Source: a virus. From it: a DNA stretch of 37,167 nt. Of the stretch, positions 1 to 9,324 are shown in pieces. Position 1 is the first letter of the stretch. The number at the start of each line of letters is the position of its first letter. The notes below the pieces were generated by a model that made no database searches, had not been told where the DNA came from, and worked only from the letters and a program-made list of their open reading frames with translations. The stretch is from positions 22,483 to 59,649 of the IMG/VR virus record IMGVR_UViG_3300003892_000002. The stretch is one strand, 5' to 3'. Both the position numbers and the translations under genes were made by a program.

Positions 1-123
1 CCTCACCAAGAGGAGTTCGTTAAGTGGGTGTATGATACAATACCTCATAACGATAATTGGAGAGTATGGCTCACCCGTCACTACAAAAATAAACCAGAAG
101 ATTTTACGCCAGAAATTAAATCT
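1..123 (+). repeat. Direct repeat A, copy 1 (coding)
   Basis: About 123 bp that recur 1530 bp later in the same gene. The core encodes NDNWRVWLTRHYKNKPEDF, identical in both copies. A companion module B (589-633, KSEKLTVNKYL) also recurs at 1663-1707 (KSEKMTINRYL). The A-B pair is contiguous at the C-terminus but split at the front by the MGHC and LRV segments. Confidence 0.85.
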
Positions 124-1719
124 ACCATTCAGCACTATGCTGATATGGCAAGAGGAGCTCCAGAGGTTGAAAAGGTACGTTTTGACAAAACTCATGACTT
201 ACATACAGGACTTTCAATGCTTGAGAATGCCGAAAAAGAGTACCAGCAAAAACGATTAGATAAAGAAAGAAAGGTAGTACCTACAGATAAAACTAAAATG
301 TTTAATCCTGCTGCCACTCCAAATAGAGCATGGTTTCACTTAGGAGCTCGTTTTGATGCAGGTGAAAAAAGGGCAATGGGACATTGTGCAAAATGTTCAA
401 ATGATGAAAATGTGGATATTCGCTATCAAATCGCCAAATACCCAGACTTATTCACCAAATTTCCTAATCTAGTTGAAAAATTATTAAATGATGAAAATTT
501 GAATGTACGTCGTAAATTGCAGCAAAATGCTAAAGAACAAGGCATAGACTTAACACAATTTCTACAAAACTTAAAATCCCAAACTCAAAAATCTGAAAAA
601 CTAACCGTCAACAAGTATTTACTACTTAAAAAGGCAGAATACCAATTTTCTAAATTAAGTAAAAATTCTGAAAGTAAAGAGATTGTATATGTTGCCACTG
701 ATGGTGATAACATTGGTGCGTCAGTAGAACGTGCGGCAATGTCAAACGATTTAAGTGCAATTAAAGAAAACGACCGTATTATTAGAATGGGCAATGATAT
801 AATAGTAAATTGGGCTAAAATGCATGAGGGTGTGGTTTACATAAATGGCGGAGATGATGTTAGTTTTTATATGCCTAAAAAATACATAAAAGATTTATTT
901 AAGTTAAAAGATGAATATACTAAAGCGACAAAATTTACCTTAACTATAGGTGTTGGTGATACTATTTCCAATGCGTTACGGGCATTAGTATATGGCAAGT
1001 TAAATGGCAAAAATCAAATTAACATTTATTCACCTGCCATCAAAGAGGCGATAGAAAAATTAAAATCTAAAAAAGACCTATCTCCACAAGAAAAATTACA
1101 ACAAGAAGGGTTATTAAAAGCTTATACTAAGATTTTTAAAACTTATAAAGCTCTACAAGTTGTATCTAATAATTCCACAAATTTAAGAAAAGATTTAATT
1201 AGTTCAATTCCTATATATGCTCCAGTAAAAGAATTGATTACATTAAATGATGCTAATAAATTTTTAAGACCTATAGTAAGCAAAAAACCTATTAACGCTT
1301 CTGATATGCAGTTTGAGACTTATCAATTTGTAGATAGTAAGGGTATTCCTTATTATGTTTTAGTTGTAAAAGGATTAAATGGGTTTATAGGTGATGTATT
1401 TAAATCTGAAGTTAAAACTCAAAATTATATTTTCATTTTAAATGAAAAATTGTTTAATTTATTTAGACCATTTATATTAAAAAAAACCACGAACATTAGA
1501 GAAATGCTCGCAGGTAAAAACCCTCTGCAACCTCACCAAGAGGAATTTGTTAAGTGGGTATATGATACAGTTCCAAACAATGATAATTGGAGAGTATGGC
1601 TCACCCGTCACTACAAAAATAAACCAGAGGATTTCACCCCAGAAATTAAATCCAAAATAAAAAAATCTGAAAAAATGACTATAAATAGGTACTTACGTTT
1701 ATTAAAATACAAATTTTAA
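1..1719 (+). CDS. mCpol-like nucleotidyl polymerase domain fused to LRV cassette (5'-partial)
   Basis: The reading frame is open from base 1, so the true start lies upstream; 572 codons are visible. Order by visible codon: module A at 1-41 (PHQEEFVKWV...), a MGHC motif near 126-129, an LRV-like cassette at about 133-190 (YPDLFTKFPNLVEKLLNDEN) ending in a cap NAKEQGIDLTQFL, then module B. A GGDEF-superfamily palm domain follows at about 229-345. It shows ATDGDNIG (DGD at 234-236), GGDD (283-286), TLTIGVG and a GKN helix motif. This set matches the minimal CRISPR polymerase (mCpol) group, enzymes linked to cyclic (oligo)nucleotide synthesis. An unrecognised domain at about 350-490 and second copies of modules A and B close the protein. 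Both acidic motifs are intact, so catalysis is plausible. The product, and whether this serves attack, counter-defence or the virion, are unknown. The next gene, 20 bp downstream, is a baseplate gene. Confidence 0.7.
   Translation, partial: PHQEEFVKWVYDTIPHNDNWRVWLTRHYKNKPEDFTPEIKSTIQHYADMARGAPEVEKVRFDKTHDLHTGLSMLENAEKEYQQKRLDKERKVVPTDKTKMFNPAATPNRAWFHLGARFDAGEKRAMGHCAKCSNDENVDIRYQIAKYPDLFTKFPNLVEKLLNDENLNVRRKLQQNAKEQGIDLTQFLQNLKSQTQKSEKLTVNKYLLLKKAEYQFSKLSKNSESKEIVYVATDGDNIGASVERAAMSNDLSAIKENDRIIRMGNDIIVNWAKMHEGVVYINGGDDVSFYMPKKYIKDLFKLKDEYTKATKFTLTIGVGDTISNALRALVYGKLNGKNQINIYSPAIKEAIEKLKSKKDLSPQEKLQQEGLLKAYTKIFKTYKALQVVSNNSTNLRKDLISSIPIYAPVKELITLNDANKFLRPIVSKKPINASDMQFETYQFVDSKGIPYYVLVVKGLNGFIGDVFKSEVKTQNYIFILNEKLFNLFRPFILKKTTNIREMLAGKNPLQPHQEEFVKWVYDTVPNNDNWRVWLTRHYKNKPEDFTPEIKSKIKKSEKMTINRYLRLLKYKF
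1531..1653 (+). repeat. Direct repeat A, copy 2 (coding)
   Basis: Second copy of the module at 1-123. The stretch from ATAATTGGAGAGTATGGC to ACAAAAATAAACCAGA is the same in both copies. Most differences are third-position changes, so both copies have been kept under protein-level selection or diverged recently. Confidence 0.85.
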
Positions 1720-1721
1720 AG

Positions 1722-1734
1722 CCCTAATCTTATA
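1722..1734 (+). promoter_or_regulatory. Late-gene motif CCCTAATCTTATA
   Basis: CCCTAATCTTATA ends only five bases before the ATG at 1740, and no Shine-Dalgarno is visible. The same motif precedes the virion genes at 23875, 26863 and, in a weaker form, 36703. It may be a late promoter element or an RNA-level signal. If transcription began just after it, the message would be almost leaderless. Confidence 0.5.
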
Positions 1735-1739
1735 GATAT

Positions 1740-4700
1740 ATGGCTGATATTCCAAAATTAAGAAGTCGTGAACAAATTATAGGTGATATTGTAGATAGTA
1801 TTTTAGCAAGAGTACCTGAATTAAATGACTTAAATCAGACTTCTGTTTTAAGGCAGTTTATTGAGGCTGTTGCTCAATCACAATTTAAGGCTTATGCTGA
1901 TATTATAAATATGATTGATGCTAACTCAATTGATAGAGCAATTGGGGATGCACTACAAAGAAAAGCAAGAGACGCTAATGTACCAATTTTGCAAGCTTTA
2001 CCTGCAATAAGTAAAGTTAATATAAATGATAAATCTTTTGAAAAAATTTCATCATTTGTCTATTCAGGACAACCTGCACCTGTAGCTGGTTCTCTTACTA
2101 TATACATAGTTGATGGCTCTAAATTTAACCCAACAGGCGGTAAAATTTATATTGGTAGAAATACTCCAAATTTTGAAGGCCCGCTTGATTATATTTCAGT
2201 AACTCCAGAAGCTGGTGGAGCATATTACAAAATCACACTTGCACCTACTTCACCTACTACCAAGTTCCATAACATTGGGGAGTCGGTAGTGCTTGCTCAA
2301 GGTGGCAATAGACTTATCCCAGCAGGTACTCAATTACAAACTGCGCAAGGAGCATCGCTTGCTCCCATTACTTTTAGTACTACTGCAAATGCTACTATAC
2401 CAGATGGAGAAACTACCGTTGAAAACATACCAGTCGTCTGTGAGCAAGTTGGTACTATAGGTAACGTACCAAAAGGTGCTATTAAAGTAGCTATAGGTTT
2501 ACCATTCCCAGCTGATGTTACAAATCCAATACCTGCAAGTTTTGGTCGTGAAGCTGATACTGATGAAGATATTAGAAATCGTATCAAGGCTTATGAGCAA
2601 GCAAAAGCCAAAGGTACTGAATTAGCTATTAAAGTTGCCGCAATAGATGTAATGGCAAGTGATGAAAATAAAAAAGTTCAATCAGCAAATATCTCGCGCT
2701 ATACTGATGGTACTACTGCATTGGTATTTGATGACGGAACAGGCTATGAGGCAAAGTTTGTCGGTGCTCCTTTTGAAACTATTATAGATAAAGCAGTAGG
2801 TGGAGAAAAAGAAATCCAATTAAGAAATTTCCCACTAGCTCAAGCAAGACTAAAATGTGTAAATGTAGGGCCTTACAATTTATCGCAAATAGCTTATTTA
2901 TCAGTAGAAATAAATAATGAAACTACTACCCATCAATTTAATCCTAGTGATTTTAAAGTAGCTTCATCTGCATTGCCATTTGAGGTTATAGCTTCTATTA
3001 ACGCTAATCCAAACATTAACTTTTTAGCTGCAACTGCCGATAACGGTACTAGAATAGTTCTTTTCCCTAAAGATAGATTTGCAAATAGTATTAAGATTAA
3101 AGTACCAACACTAGGTTATGATGCTAATGAAATTTTTGGTTTCCCACAAAATACCGAAACTACCTTAAGACTTTATGTTAATGATAAACCTTTATTACAA
3201 GATGGTAAAGTAGCTAAAGTAACTACTTTATCTAAAGCATTATGGTCTAATACTATTACAAGTGGCGATACACTAAAATATAAAGTAGATGGTACACCAG
3301 AAATTACAGTTACTTTTACCAATGCTGACTTCCAAGTTTTTGATAGCGGTGCGGTAGTAAGTAGCACTCAATCATTAGAGCTTTGGTCTAAAGTATTTGA
3401 ATTTAAAATGTCTGGAGTAAAAGCTAATATAAATGGTGATGTAATTGAGTTTACTTCTACTCGCGGTGCATCAAATCAAGCTTCAATAGAAATAACAGGT
3501 GGTACATTAGTACCTAAGATTTTTGCGGCAAATGCAGTATTATTTAGTCAAGGTATTACAGCTGACTATACTTTAAATAAACAAACAGGCCAATTAGCAT
3601 TAACAAAACCTCTTTCACCAAATGATAAGTTAACAGCAGGAACTCCATTTACTCGTGCTAATATATTAACAGAATCTATACCTTCAGGTATATCTACAAA
3701 TGGTCGGGTATGGATGATTGTAGATGGAGATGTAAAACCTGTACCAAATGGTTTAAAAACAAATACTCAAGTAAAATTTACTAAAACAGGTACTAAACTT
3801 ACTATCACTGCTAATTCTCCATCACTAATACCAGAAGGTTTTGAAGAAGCAAAAGAAGGTGATTGGGTATTAGTATGGGCAGACCCAACAGACCCAGCAC
3901 CTCTAATTTCAAATCAGGGTTATTGGAAGATTGAGTCTGTTCAGCAAGGACAGATTATAGTAGATGACGGCAATACTACTCGTTCTAATTTAAATATCAC
4001 TTTCACACCACTTACTGACCGCATACAAATAGTCAGGTCTAATGCACCTATTCAATTATGGGATTTTAATGCTGGCTCATTAACTTATCTTGTAAATGAT
4101 ATACAAAGTAAAATCTTAGGTATTGATGCTGATATTGTAGGCTCTAAAATTAGAATTACAACTCAAACTTACGATGAATATGGTGAACTTTATATTATAG
4201 CAGCAGATAAAGGTGCAGCAGCCCTTCAGTTACCTATTGGTCAGGTATTTAAAAATGTTTCATCGCATTTTGGTTTTCAGTTAACAGCTGATACGGAAGC
4301 TAATTTCCCAAGCTTTACTCATTCTAGTTTTGGTACAGCTATTAGTGATAGCGTATTTAATGTTCCAGATTATTTAGCTATTGGTGGCAATGAAAGTGAT
4401 TGGATTGAGATTTTAGATAAATACACCACTTCACCTTTAAAAATTTTAAAAGACTCTAATAAAGAAAGACGGGTTTTTGTTAAAGAATTTAATCCTACAA
4501 CTAATGAATTAACATTACTACCACCACGCTATATGAAAGCTGGTGCATCAGTTATTCAAGCAAATGATAGATATTTCTTAAGGTCTTCATTTCAGTTTGA
4601 CCCAAGAGATATTGTATCAATCATAGTGGACTCTGATACTACTACTAAGAATTTTAATGTACCTATTTCACGTAAACTTAAAGTAAATACTCACAGTGCT

Positions 4701-7700
4701 CCAACCAATCAAGATTTTTCAGCTGATGATGCAGAGTCTTCATTGGCACTTAATGACCCAGCTTCATTTAATGGTTTTGATTTTAATAACTTTAAGGTTT
4801 TAAGACAAGCTAGAACAACTCTAACTAATGGCACTTATTCAATTCAATTTAAATCTTACGATTTTGGTAAAAATGGCGAAAAATATAGAGTAGGATTTGT
4901 TTATCCCGATGATATAAACCAAACCACTTTATCACATAGATTTAATGTTAGTGATATAATTGATTTACAACTTATATTGCCAGTAACTAATAGTAGAACT
5001 CCAAATTGGGACCACACTACTTCGTTTACTACCCAAGTTACTACAACACAAGGTAAAGATACTGTTACATTTACTTATAGAGTAGGTACTCAACCTGACT
5101 TTTCAAACACTGGTGCAAATGTCCAAGTAGGTGATATTGTTATAATTAGTAATGGCGCAAACTTTTTACCTAATAATAAAAACATTAGAGGTAAAGTAGT
5201 TGCAGTTACTCCAACATCATTTACCATAGAAATTCCAACTGGCACCGCTATTTCTGATAACATTAGTTTTAGTGATATGATTAACCAAAATGGTACTATT
5301 ACAATTACTACTCCTACTCCTCATAATATAATCAACGGTCAGTTAATTGGTATATGGAATACTTCAAGTCCAGATGGTTTAGTTTATCCATTTAATACTA
5401 TTTATGTCGCAAATGTAATTAGCCCAACTCAATTTAGCGTACAAATGCCTAGTTCTGTACCACATGGCAATATACTTACTGCTACGCATTCTTCAAACAT
5501 TATTACTATTAACACATCTACACCGCACAATTTACAAGCAGAAAATATCATTTTAATTAGTGGTGTAGGTACAGGCTCTTATGATGGTCTTGCACCAGTT
5601 TATAAAGTTATTACTCCTACACAATTCCAAATAATTAAAAATGGCGTATCAGCTCCAATTTCTAATATAGGTAGATTTGATTATCAATCTTTTGGTCCTT
5701 CAACCGTTTCTAATATATCAACTATAACTAAAACAGGTAATTTAGTTACAGTTGTTACTACCACAAACCATAATTTAAGTGCTGGCAATATAATCAAAAT
5801 AGCTAATGTTACTTTAAACGCTTGGAATAATGCCACTACTTACAATCCCGGTGATTTAGTAAGATATAATGGTCAAAATTATATTTCTTTAACTATCAAT
5901 ACTAACTCTCAACCAGATATTAACCCTACTGATTGGTCTGTAACTACTTTAGATTTAGGTGGAATGTTTATTGTAGATAGTGTTATTAACTCAACTACAT
6001 TTACTTACTACTATCAAGAAAGTGGTAACGCAAGTGGTACAGGTGGTACAACCACATTATACAAACCTCAAGGTAGTTTAGCTAGAAGTTTAGCAAATAC
6101 CGCTAACCTTGCATTTGGTTCAGTACAAACTACTGCACAAGAAGTTGTAGATTATGTTACAAACAATCTAAATGATAAATTTATAGCAAAAATTACAAAC
6201 GGCAATACTTCTGCACCAATAACTCAATCTACTGAAGATGAAGGTTTAAGTACGAATTACTTAAGCGGTAACATTTTAGGTTATCAAACTTTTATCAGTA
6301 AACGTTTAATCAAACTTATTTCTGATACTAATGTACCAATAGGTTCTACTATTTATGTCAATGGATTTACTGGTAGTAATAGTGTGTATAATGGTTATTA
6401 TGTAGTACTAGAAAATGAAATAAATGCACCAAATTATTTATTAACTGTTTATTCTAGCAAGCTTGCTAGCCAAACTTCTAATGTAGTTGCATCTGCTACA
6501 TTTACAGGTTCTACTCCTTATCGTAAACTTTACGATGGAGCAAATTCTATTAAAATTACTAACTTAGGTAGCTTAATTGGTTCACCGCAATTTACACTTA
6601 AAAAACCATTTAATGATTCACTGGAAGTTGATGAAAAATTATATTTATTAGCATTAAATTCTGACCAAATAGTAAGATTTTGGAATAGACTAGTAGTTAC
6701 AGGTCTTTCAAATGTTTCTAGGATTACTAATTCTCAATACGGAAGACAAATTCAAATCACTACTAATACTTTTGGAAATGCTGGTTCTATCCAAGTAGCA
6801 GGTGGTACAGCTAATAAATTAAACTTAGCAGTAGTAGGTTCTGCCTTTGAAAAACAAAATAAAATGGGTATTATTAAAGTACCATACGAGTTAAGAAAAG
6901 GTTTAGTAGAAGGTCAATGGCTTAAAGTACAAAATCAATTAAGACAAAATAAACAATTAGGTTTTGACGCTACAACTAGCTTACAAGTTTATAGCGATGG
7001 TATAGGAATTAACGGCGGTTCAGGTACTTTCCAAACCATCAGACCTACTACTCAAGATGCTACTACTCAAATTAAAGTTGAAAGACAAGGTGATTTTGTA
7101 GCCATTATATCCATTGGAGGTAGTTCGTTTAATTTAAGTACCGCACAAGTGCAAGAAGGTGATTGGGTACGAATTAAAAATGTTAAAGAACCAGATTGGC
7201 AAAGCACTGTTACTTATAGCATAGGTGCTAGAGTCCATTTTAATGGGTTAAATTATACATCACTTATAAATGGTAACTTAAATAATCAGCCAGATATTTC
7301 CCCAACTGCTTGGGAAGTACAAGAATTTAATCAAGCAAATCAAGGCATATATCAAGTAGTAAGAGTTTTTGGTGAGGATACCTTTTACATTAAATCAGAC
7401 AATGCAGTAGAAGAGATATTTACATTAGGTAACGGCAATTCTATTAAGTTTTACTCTTATGACTCTGTAATGCCTAATGATACTTTAGTTATTTCAACCA
7501 ATATACTTGGCACTCAAAATGTTGGTCGTTATAAAGTAGTTGATGAATCTTTTGGTACGGGTTATTTCTTCCCAACCGCTACTCGCATTTGGACTACTCC
7601 AATACCTAACCCTCCAGCTTTACCTGTTACACTAGGCGCAGAATACACTCAAGTGAATATAGAAGAAAAAGACCCATTAGTAGTTTATAAGAGAATTTTT

Positions 7701-8267
7701 GCTTTAGGTGCGGCAGATAATGTAACTCAAACTATTATTGTTGATTCGCCAAACTTAGTAAATAGAATTAGCTCATCAGTTGGTTCGTTTATAGAAGCTT
7801 TCGGTAAATTTAATTTTGACACTCAAATTCATTTTGGAGTGGATGCTTATAAGTATTATACAGGACTAACTAGAGAATTAAATAGAGTTATCTATGGCGA
7901 TGCTTCTGATATAATTAACTATCCCGGTGTGCGTGCAGCAGGAACCACCATTGATATTAAACCAGCAATCATAAAACGAATTAAATTAAGCTTAGTCGTA
8001 AGACTTAAAACAGGTCTTCCATTTTCGGAAATACGAGAAAGAGTGAAAGCTTCAGTAGCAGGTTATATCAATAGTTTAGGTGTTGGAGAAAATGTTTCAT
8101 TATCTAAGTGTATTGCAGCTGCAAATTCCATTCCCGGCGTTATAGCTGTAGCTATTACTTACCCACAATTTGATGCAGCAAATGATTTAATTACAGTTTC
8201 TCCAGATGAAAGACCTTTAGTCTTAGACCCAACTACTGATATTACAGTATCGGTTTCTACGAGCTAA
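1740..8267 (+). CDS. Giant baseplate J-like tail protein
   Basis: This 2175-residue protein carries baseplate J hallmarks at both ends. The N-terminus (SREQIIGDIVDSILARVPEL) and FGREADTDEDIRNRIKAYE near residue 270 match the P2 gpJ / T4 gp6-like wedge family. The last 110 residues (IDIKPAIIKRIKLSLVVRL onward, with IPGVIAVAITYP) match the family's C-terminus. Family members are usually a few hundred residues, so the roughly 1700-residue middle is a large insertion. It holds repeated beta modules of the type TPTPHNII...SPTQF (about residues 1180-1360) and two carbohydrate-binding-like modules (about 1359-1403 and 1817-1862). Role: baseplate wedge, possibly with surface-exposed binding decorations. 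It overlaps the convergent dut gene by 11 bp. No Shine-Dalgarno precedes the start. Confidence 0.85.
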   Translation: MADIPKLRSREQIIGDIVDSILARVPELNDLNQTSVLRQFIEAVAQSQFKAYADIINMIDANSIDRAIGDALQRKARDANVPILQALPAISKVNINDKSFEKISSFVYSGQPAPVAGSLTIYIVDGSKFNPTGGKIYIGRNTPNFEGPLDYISVTPEAGGAYYKITLAPTSPTTKFHNIGESVVLAQGGNRLIPAGTQLQTAQGASLAPITFSTTANATIPDGETTVENIPVVCEQVGTIGNVPKGAIKVAIGLPFPADVTNPIPASFGREADTDEDIRNRIKAYEQAKAKGTELAIKVAAIDVMASDENKKVQSANISRYTDGTTALVFDDGTGYEAKFVGAPFETIIDKAVGGEKEIQLRNFPLAQARLKCVNVGPYNLSQIAYLSVEINNETTTHQFNPSDFKVASSALPFEVIASINANPNINFLAATADNGTRIVLFPKDRFANSIKIKVPTLGYDANEIFGFPQNTETTLRLYVNDKPLLQDGKVAKVTTLSKALWSNTITSGDTLKYKVDGTPEITVTFTNADFQVFDSGAVVSSTQSLELWSKVFEFKMSGVKANINGDVIEFTSTRGASNQASIEITGGTLVPKIFAANAVLFSQGITADYTLNKQTGQLALTKPLSPNDKLTAGTPFTRANILTESIPSGISTNGRVWMIVDGDVKPVPNGLKTNTQVKFTKTGTKLTITANSPSLIPEGFEEAKEGDWVLVWADPTDPAPLISNQGYWKIESVQQGQIIVDDGNTTRSNLNITFTPLTDRIQIVRSNAPIQLWDFNAGSLTYLVNDIQSKILGIDADIVGSKIRITTQTYDEYGELYIIAADKGAAALQLPIGQVFKNVSSHFGFQLTADTEANFPSFTHSSFGTAISDSVFNVPDYLAIGGNESDWIEILDKYTTSPLKILKDSNKERRVFVKEFNPTTNELTLLPPRYMKAGASVIQANDRYFLRSSFQFDPRDIVSIIVDSDTTTKNFNVPISRKLKVNTHSAPTNQDFSADDAESSLALNDPASFNGFDFNNFKVLRQARTTLTNGTYSIQFKSYDFGKNGEKYRVGFVYPDDINQTTLSHRFNVSDIIDLQLILPVTNSRTPNWDHTTSFTTQVTTTQGKDTVTFTYRVGTQPDFSNTGANVQVGDIVIISNGANFLPNNKNIRGKVVAVTPTSFTIEIPTGTAISDNISFSDMINQNGTITITTPTPHNIINGQLIGIWNTSSPDGLVYPFNTIYVANVISPTQFSVQMPSSVPHGNILTATHSSNIITINTSTPHNLQAENIILISGVGTGSYDGLAPVYKVITPTQFQIIKNGVSAPISNIGRFDYQSFGPSTVSNISTITKTGNLVTVVTTTNHNLSAGNIIKIANVTLNAWNNATTYNPGDLVRYNGQNYISLTINTNSQPDINPTDWSVTTLDLGGMFIVDSVINSTTFTYYYQESGNASGTGGTTTLYKPQGSLARSLANTANLAFGSVQTTAQEVVDYVTNNLNDKFIAKITNGNTSAPITQSTEDEGLSTNYLSGNILGYQTFISKRLIKLISDTNVPIGSTIYVNGFTGSNSVYNGYYVVLENEINAPNYLLTVYSSKLASQTSNVVASATFTGSTPYRKLYDGANSIKITNLGSLIGSPQFTLKKPFNDSLEVDEKLYLLALNSDQIVRFWNRLVVTGLSNVSRITNSQYGRQIQITTNTFGNAGSIQVAGGTANKLNLAVVGSAFEKQNKMGIIKVPYELRKGLVEGQWLKVQNQLRQNKQLGFDATTSLQVYSDGIGINGGSGTFQTIRPTTQDATTQIKVERQGDFVAIISIGGSSFNLSTAQVQEGDWVRIKNVKEPDWQSTVTYSIGARVHFNGLNYTSLINGNLNNQPDISPTAWEVQEFNQANQGIYQVVRVFGEDTFYIKSDNAVEEIFTLGNGNSIKFYSYDSVMPNDTLVISTNILGTQNVGRYKVVDESFGTGYFFPTATRIWTTPIPNPPALPVTLGAEYTQVNIEEKDPLVVYKRIFALGAADNVTQTIIVDSPNLVNRISSSVGSFIEAFGKFNFDTQIHFGVDAYKYYTGLTRELNRVIYGDASDIINYPGVRAAGTTIDIKPAIIKRIKLSLVVRLKTGLPFSEIRERVKASVAGYINSLGVGENVSLSKCIAAANSIPGVIAVAITYPQFDAANDLITVSPDERPLVLDPTTDITVSVSTS

Positions 8268-8757
8268 ATATATCATCAAAAATACGTTTAATATATGAGG
8301 TTTCTTCTTGAGTTTCTTCTTGGGTATTAGCTTTAGGTATATCAGTGCTACCAAAACCTTTATCACCTCTTTGGGAGTCGCTTAATAAATCTACTTTAAC
8401 TATAGGTGATAATAATATTGGCATTATTAGCATTTGGGCAATTTTGGTTTTAGCTGTTAAAGTAATAGGCTGAGATGTAACATTAGTAAGGATTGTCGCA
8501 ATTTCACCTCTGTAACCTGCATCAATAATACCGCCTAAGGTTTTTACACCTTTTAATGCCATAGAGCTTCTATCGCAAATCATGCCAACAAAACCAATGG
8601 GTATCTCAATTGCAATACCAAGAGGTATTTTAACTACTTGGTTTGGGGGGAGAATTACATCTATCGGTGTATAAATGTCTAAACCTGCGTCATCGGGATG
8701 CGCTCTTGTTGGTATAGTAGCGTTTTCACATAATTGCTTTACTTTTATTTGAGTCAT
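8257..8757 (-). CDS. dut: dUTP diphosphatase
   Basis: Hydrolyses dUTP to dUMP and pyrophosphate, supplying dTTP precursor and limiting uracil in new DNA. All five trimeric dUTPase motifs are present in order: DAGLDIYT (motif 1), DRSSMALKG (2), GGIIDAGYRGEI (3), KIAQMLIMP (4) and RGDKGFGSTD (5, C-terminal arm). Its 166 residues fit the family, with an extra glutamate-rich tail of about 25 residues after motif 5. The start at 8757 has a strong AGGAGG site 4-9 bases upstream, inside the preceding minus-strand gene, and the two genes overlap by 32 bp. This points to co-transcription with the DprA/SLOG-like gene. Confidence 0.95.
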   Translation of the reverse strand: MTQIKVKQLCENATIPTRAHPDDAGLDIYTPIDVILPPNQVVKIPLGIAIEIPIGFVGMICDRSSMALKGVKTLGGIIDAGYRGEIATILTNVTSQPITLTAKTKIAQMLIMPILLSPIVKVDLLSDSQRGDKGFGSTDIPKANTQEETQEETSYIKRIFDDIFSS

Positions 8758-9238
8758 ATCTCCTCCTGTCTTTACTTGGTTGACGAATAATTGTATAGTC
8801 TTTTTTGGATTCCTTTAATAAGTTTTCTAATGCTTTATCATTCTTTAAACATCCTACTACGATTTTATCAGCTAAGTCAACTACTAATTTATTTTTTATT
8901 TGTACATTTTCAGGCGTAACATCTTCGACCTTTTTATCGAAAGGGCTAATAACTAAAACCCTACCTCCTTTTACACAATCCTGTAATGATATTTGGTTAT
9001 CAGCTTCATAACCTTTACTTAAGACAACAATTACAGGCTGATTACCTCTAGCAAGTAGAAAATATAGTACGTCTTTTTCAAGAGGATTTTCATTGCCGAT
9101 AATAACACAATTACCTTGATTTCTTTGTTCTATAGCCCAATCATAACATTTTAAAACAGCCGAAGCCATAATTTCTTTACTACAAAGAAACCCAATTTTT
9201 GGTAACTTTAATAAGTCTTTATTTCCTATATATTCCAT
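8726..9238 (-). CDS. DprA/SLOG-like nucleotide-binding protein
   Basis: This 170-residue protein resembles the short DprA-like or SLOG Rossmann proteins of bacteria and phages. It shows PKIGFLCSKE, then YDWAIEQRNQGNCVIIGNE followed by NPLEKDVLYFLLARG and QPVIVVLSKGYE, matching that family's nucleotide-binding fold. The long C-terminal DNA-processing extension of true DprA is absent. The function is unknown: single-strand DNA handling or nucleotide binding are possible. The ATG at 9238 is preceded by AGGAGGG and a candidate promoter at 9251-9287. It is the first gene of a two-gene unit with dut. Confidence 0.6.
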   Translation of the reverse strand: MEYIGNKDLLKLPKIGFLCSKEIMASAVLKCYDWAIEQRNQGNCVIIGNENPLEKDVLYFLLARGNQPVIVVLSKGYEADNQISLQDCVKGGRVLVISPFDKKVEDVTPENVQIKNKLVVDLADKIVVGCLKNDKALENLLKESKKDYTIIRQPSKDRRRYDSNKSKAIM

Positions 9239-9250
9239 AACTTACCCTCC

Positions 9251-9287
9251 TATTTATAAACATATCATATTTTAAAAGTGATAACAA
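9251..9287 (-). promoter_or_regulatory. Candidate accessory promoter P3
   Basis: On the minus strand TTGTTA (9287-9282), 12 bases, TATGATA (9269-9263), three bases, then TTATAAATA. The layout matches P1 (34666) and P2 (16285). It lies just upstream of the ribosome binding site of the DprA/SLOG-like gene. The match is weaker than P1 and P2: two changes in the first box and one in the second. Confidence 0.4.
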
Positions 9288-9324
9288 TAGAAAAATAGTA
9301 TTATAATTAAAAAGGGAGGGTTTA

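Noticed and set aside
1740-8267. Minus-strand open frames inside the tail and baseplate genes (for example 2330-2587, 29496-29720)
   Set aside because: They lack ribosome sites and recognisable products and are shadows of the strongly supported plus-strand genes.
9251-9258. T4-type late promoter box TATAAATA here and at 31667
   Set aside because: In such AT-rich DNA this octamer is expected several times by chance; the 31667 copy has no plus-strand gene directly downstream.
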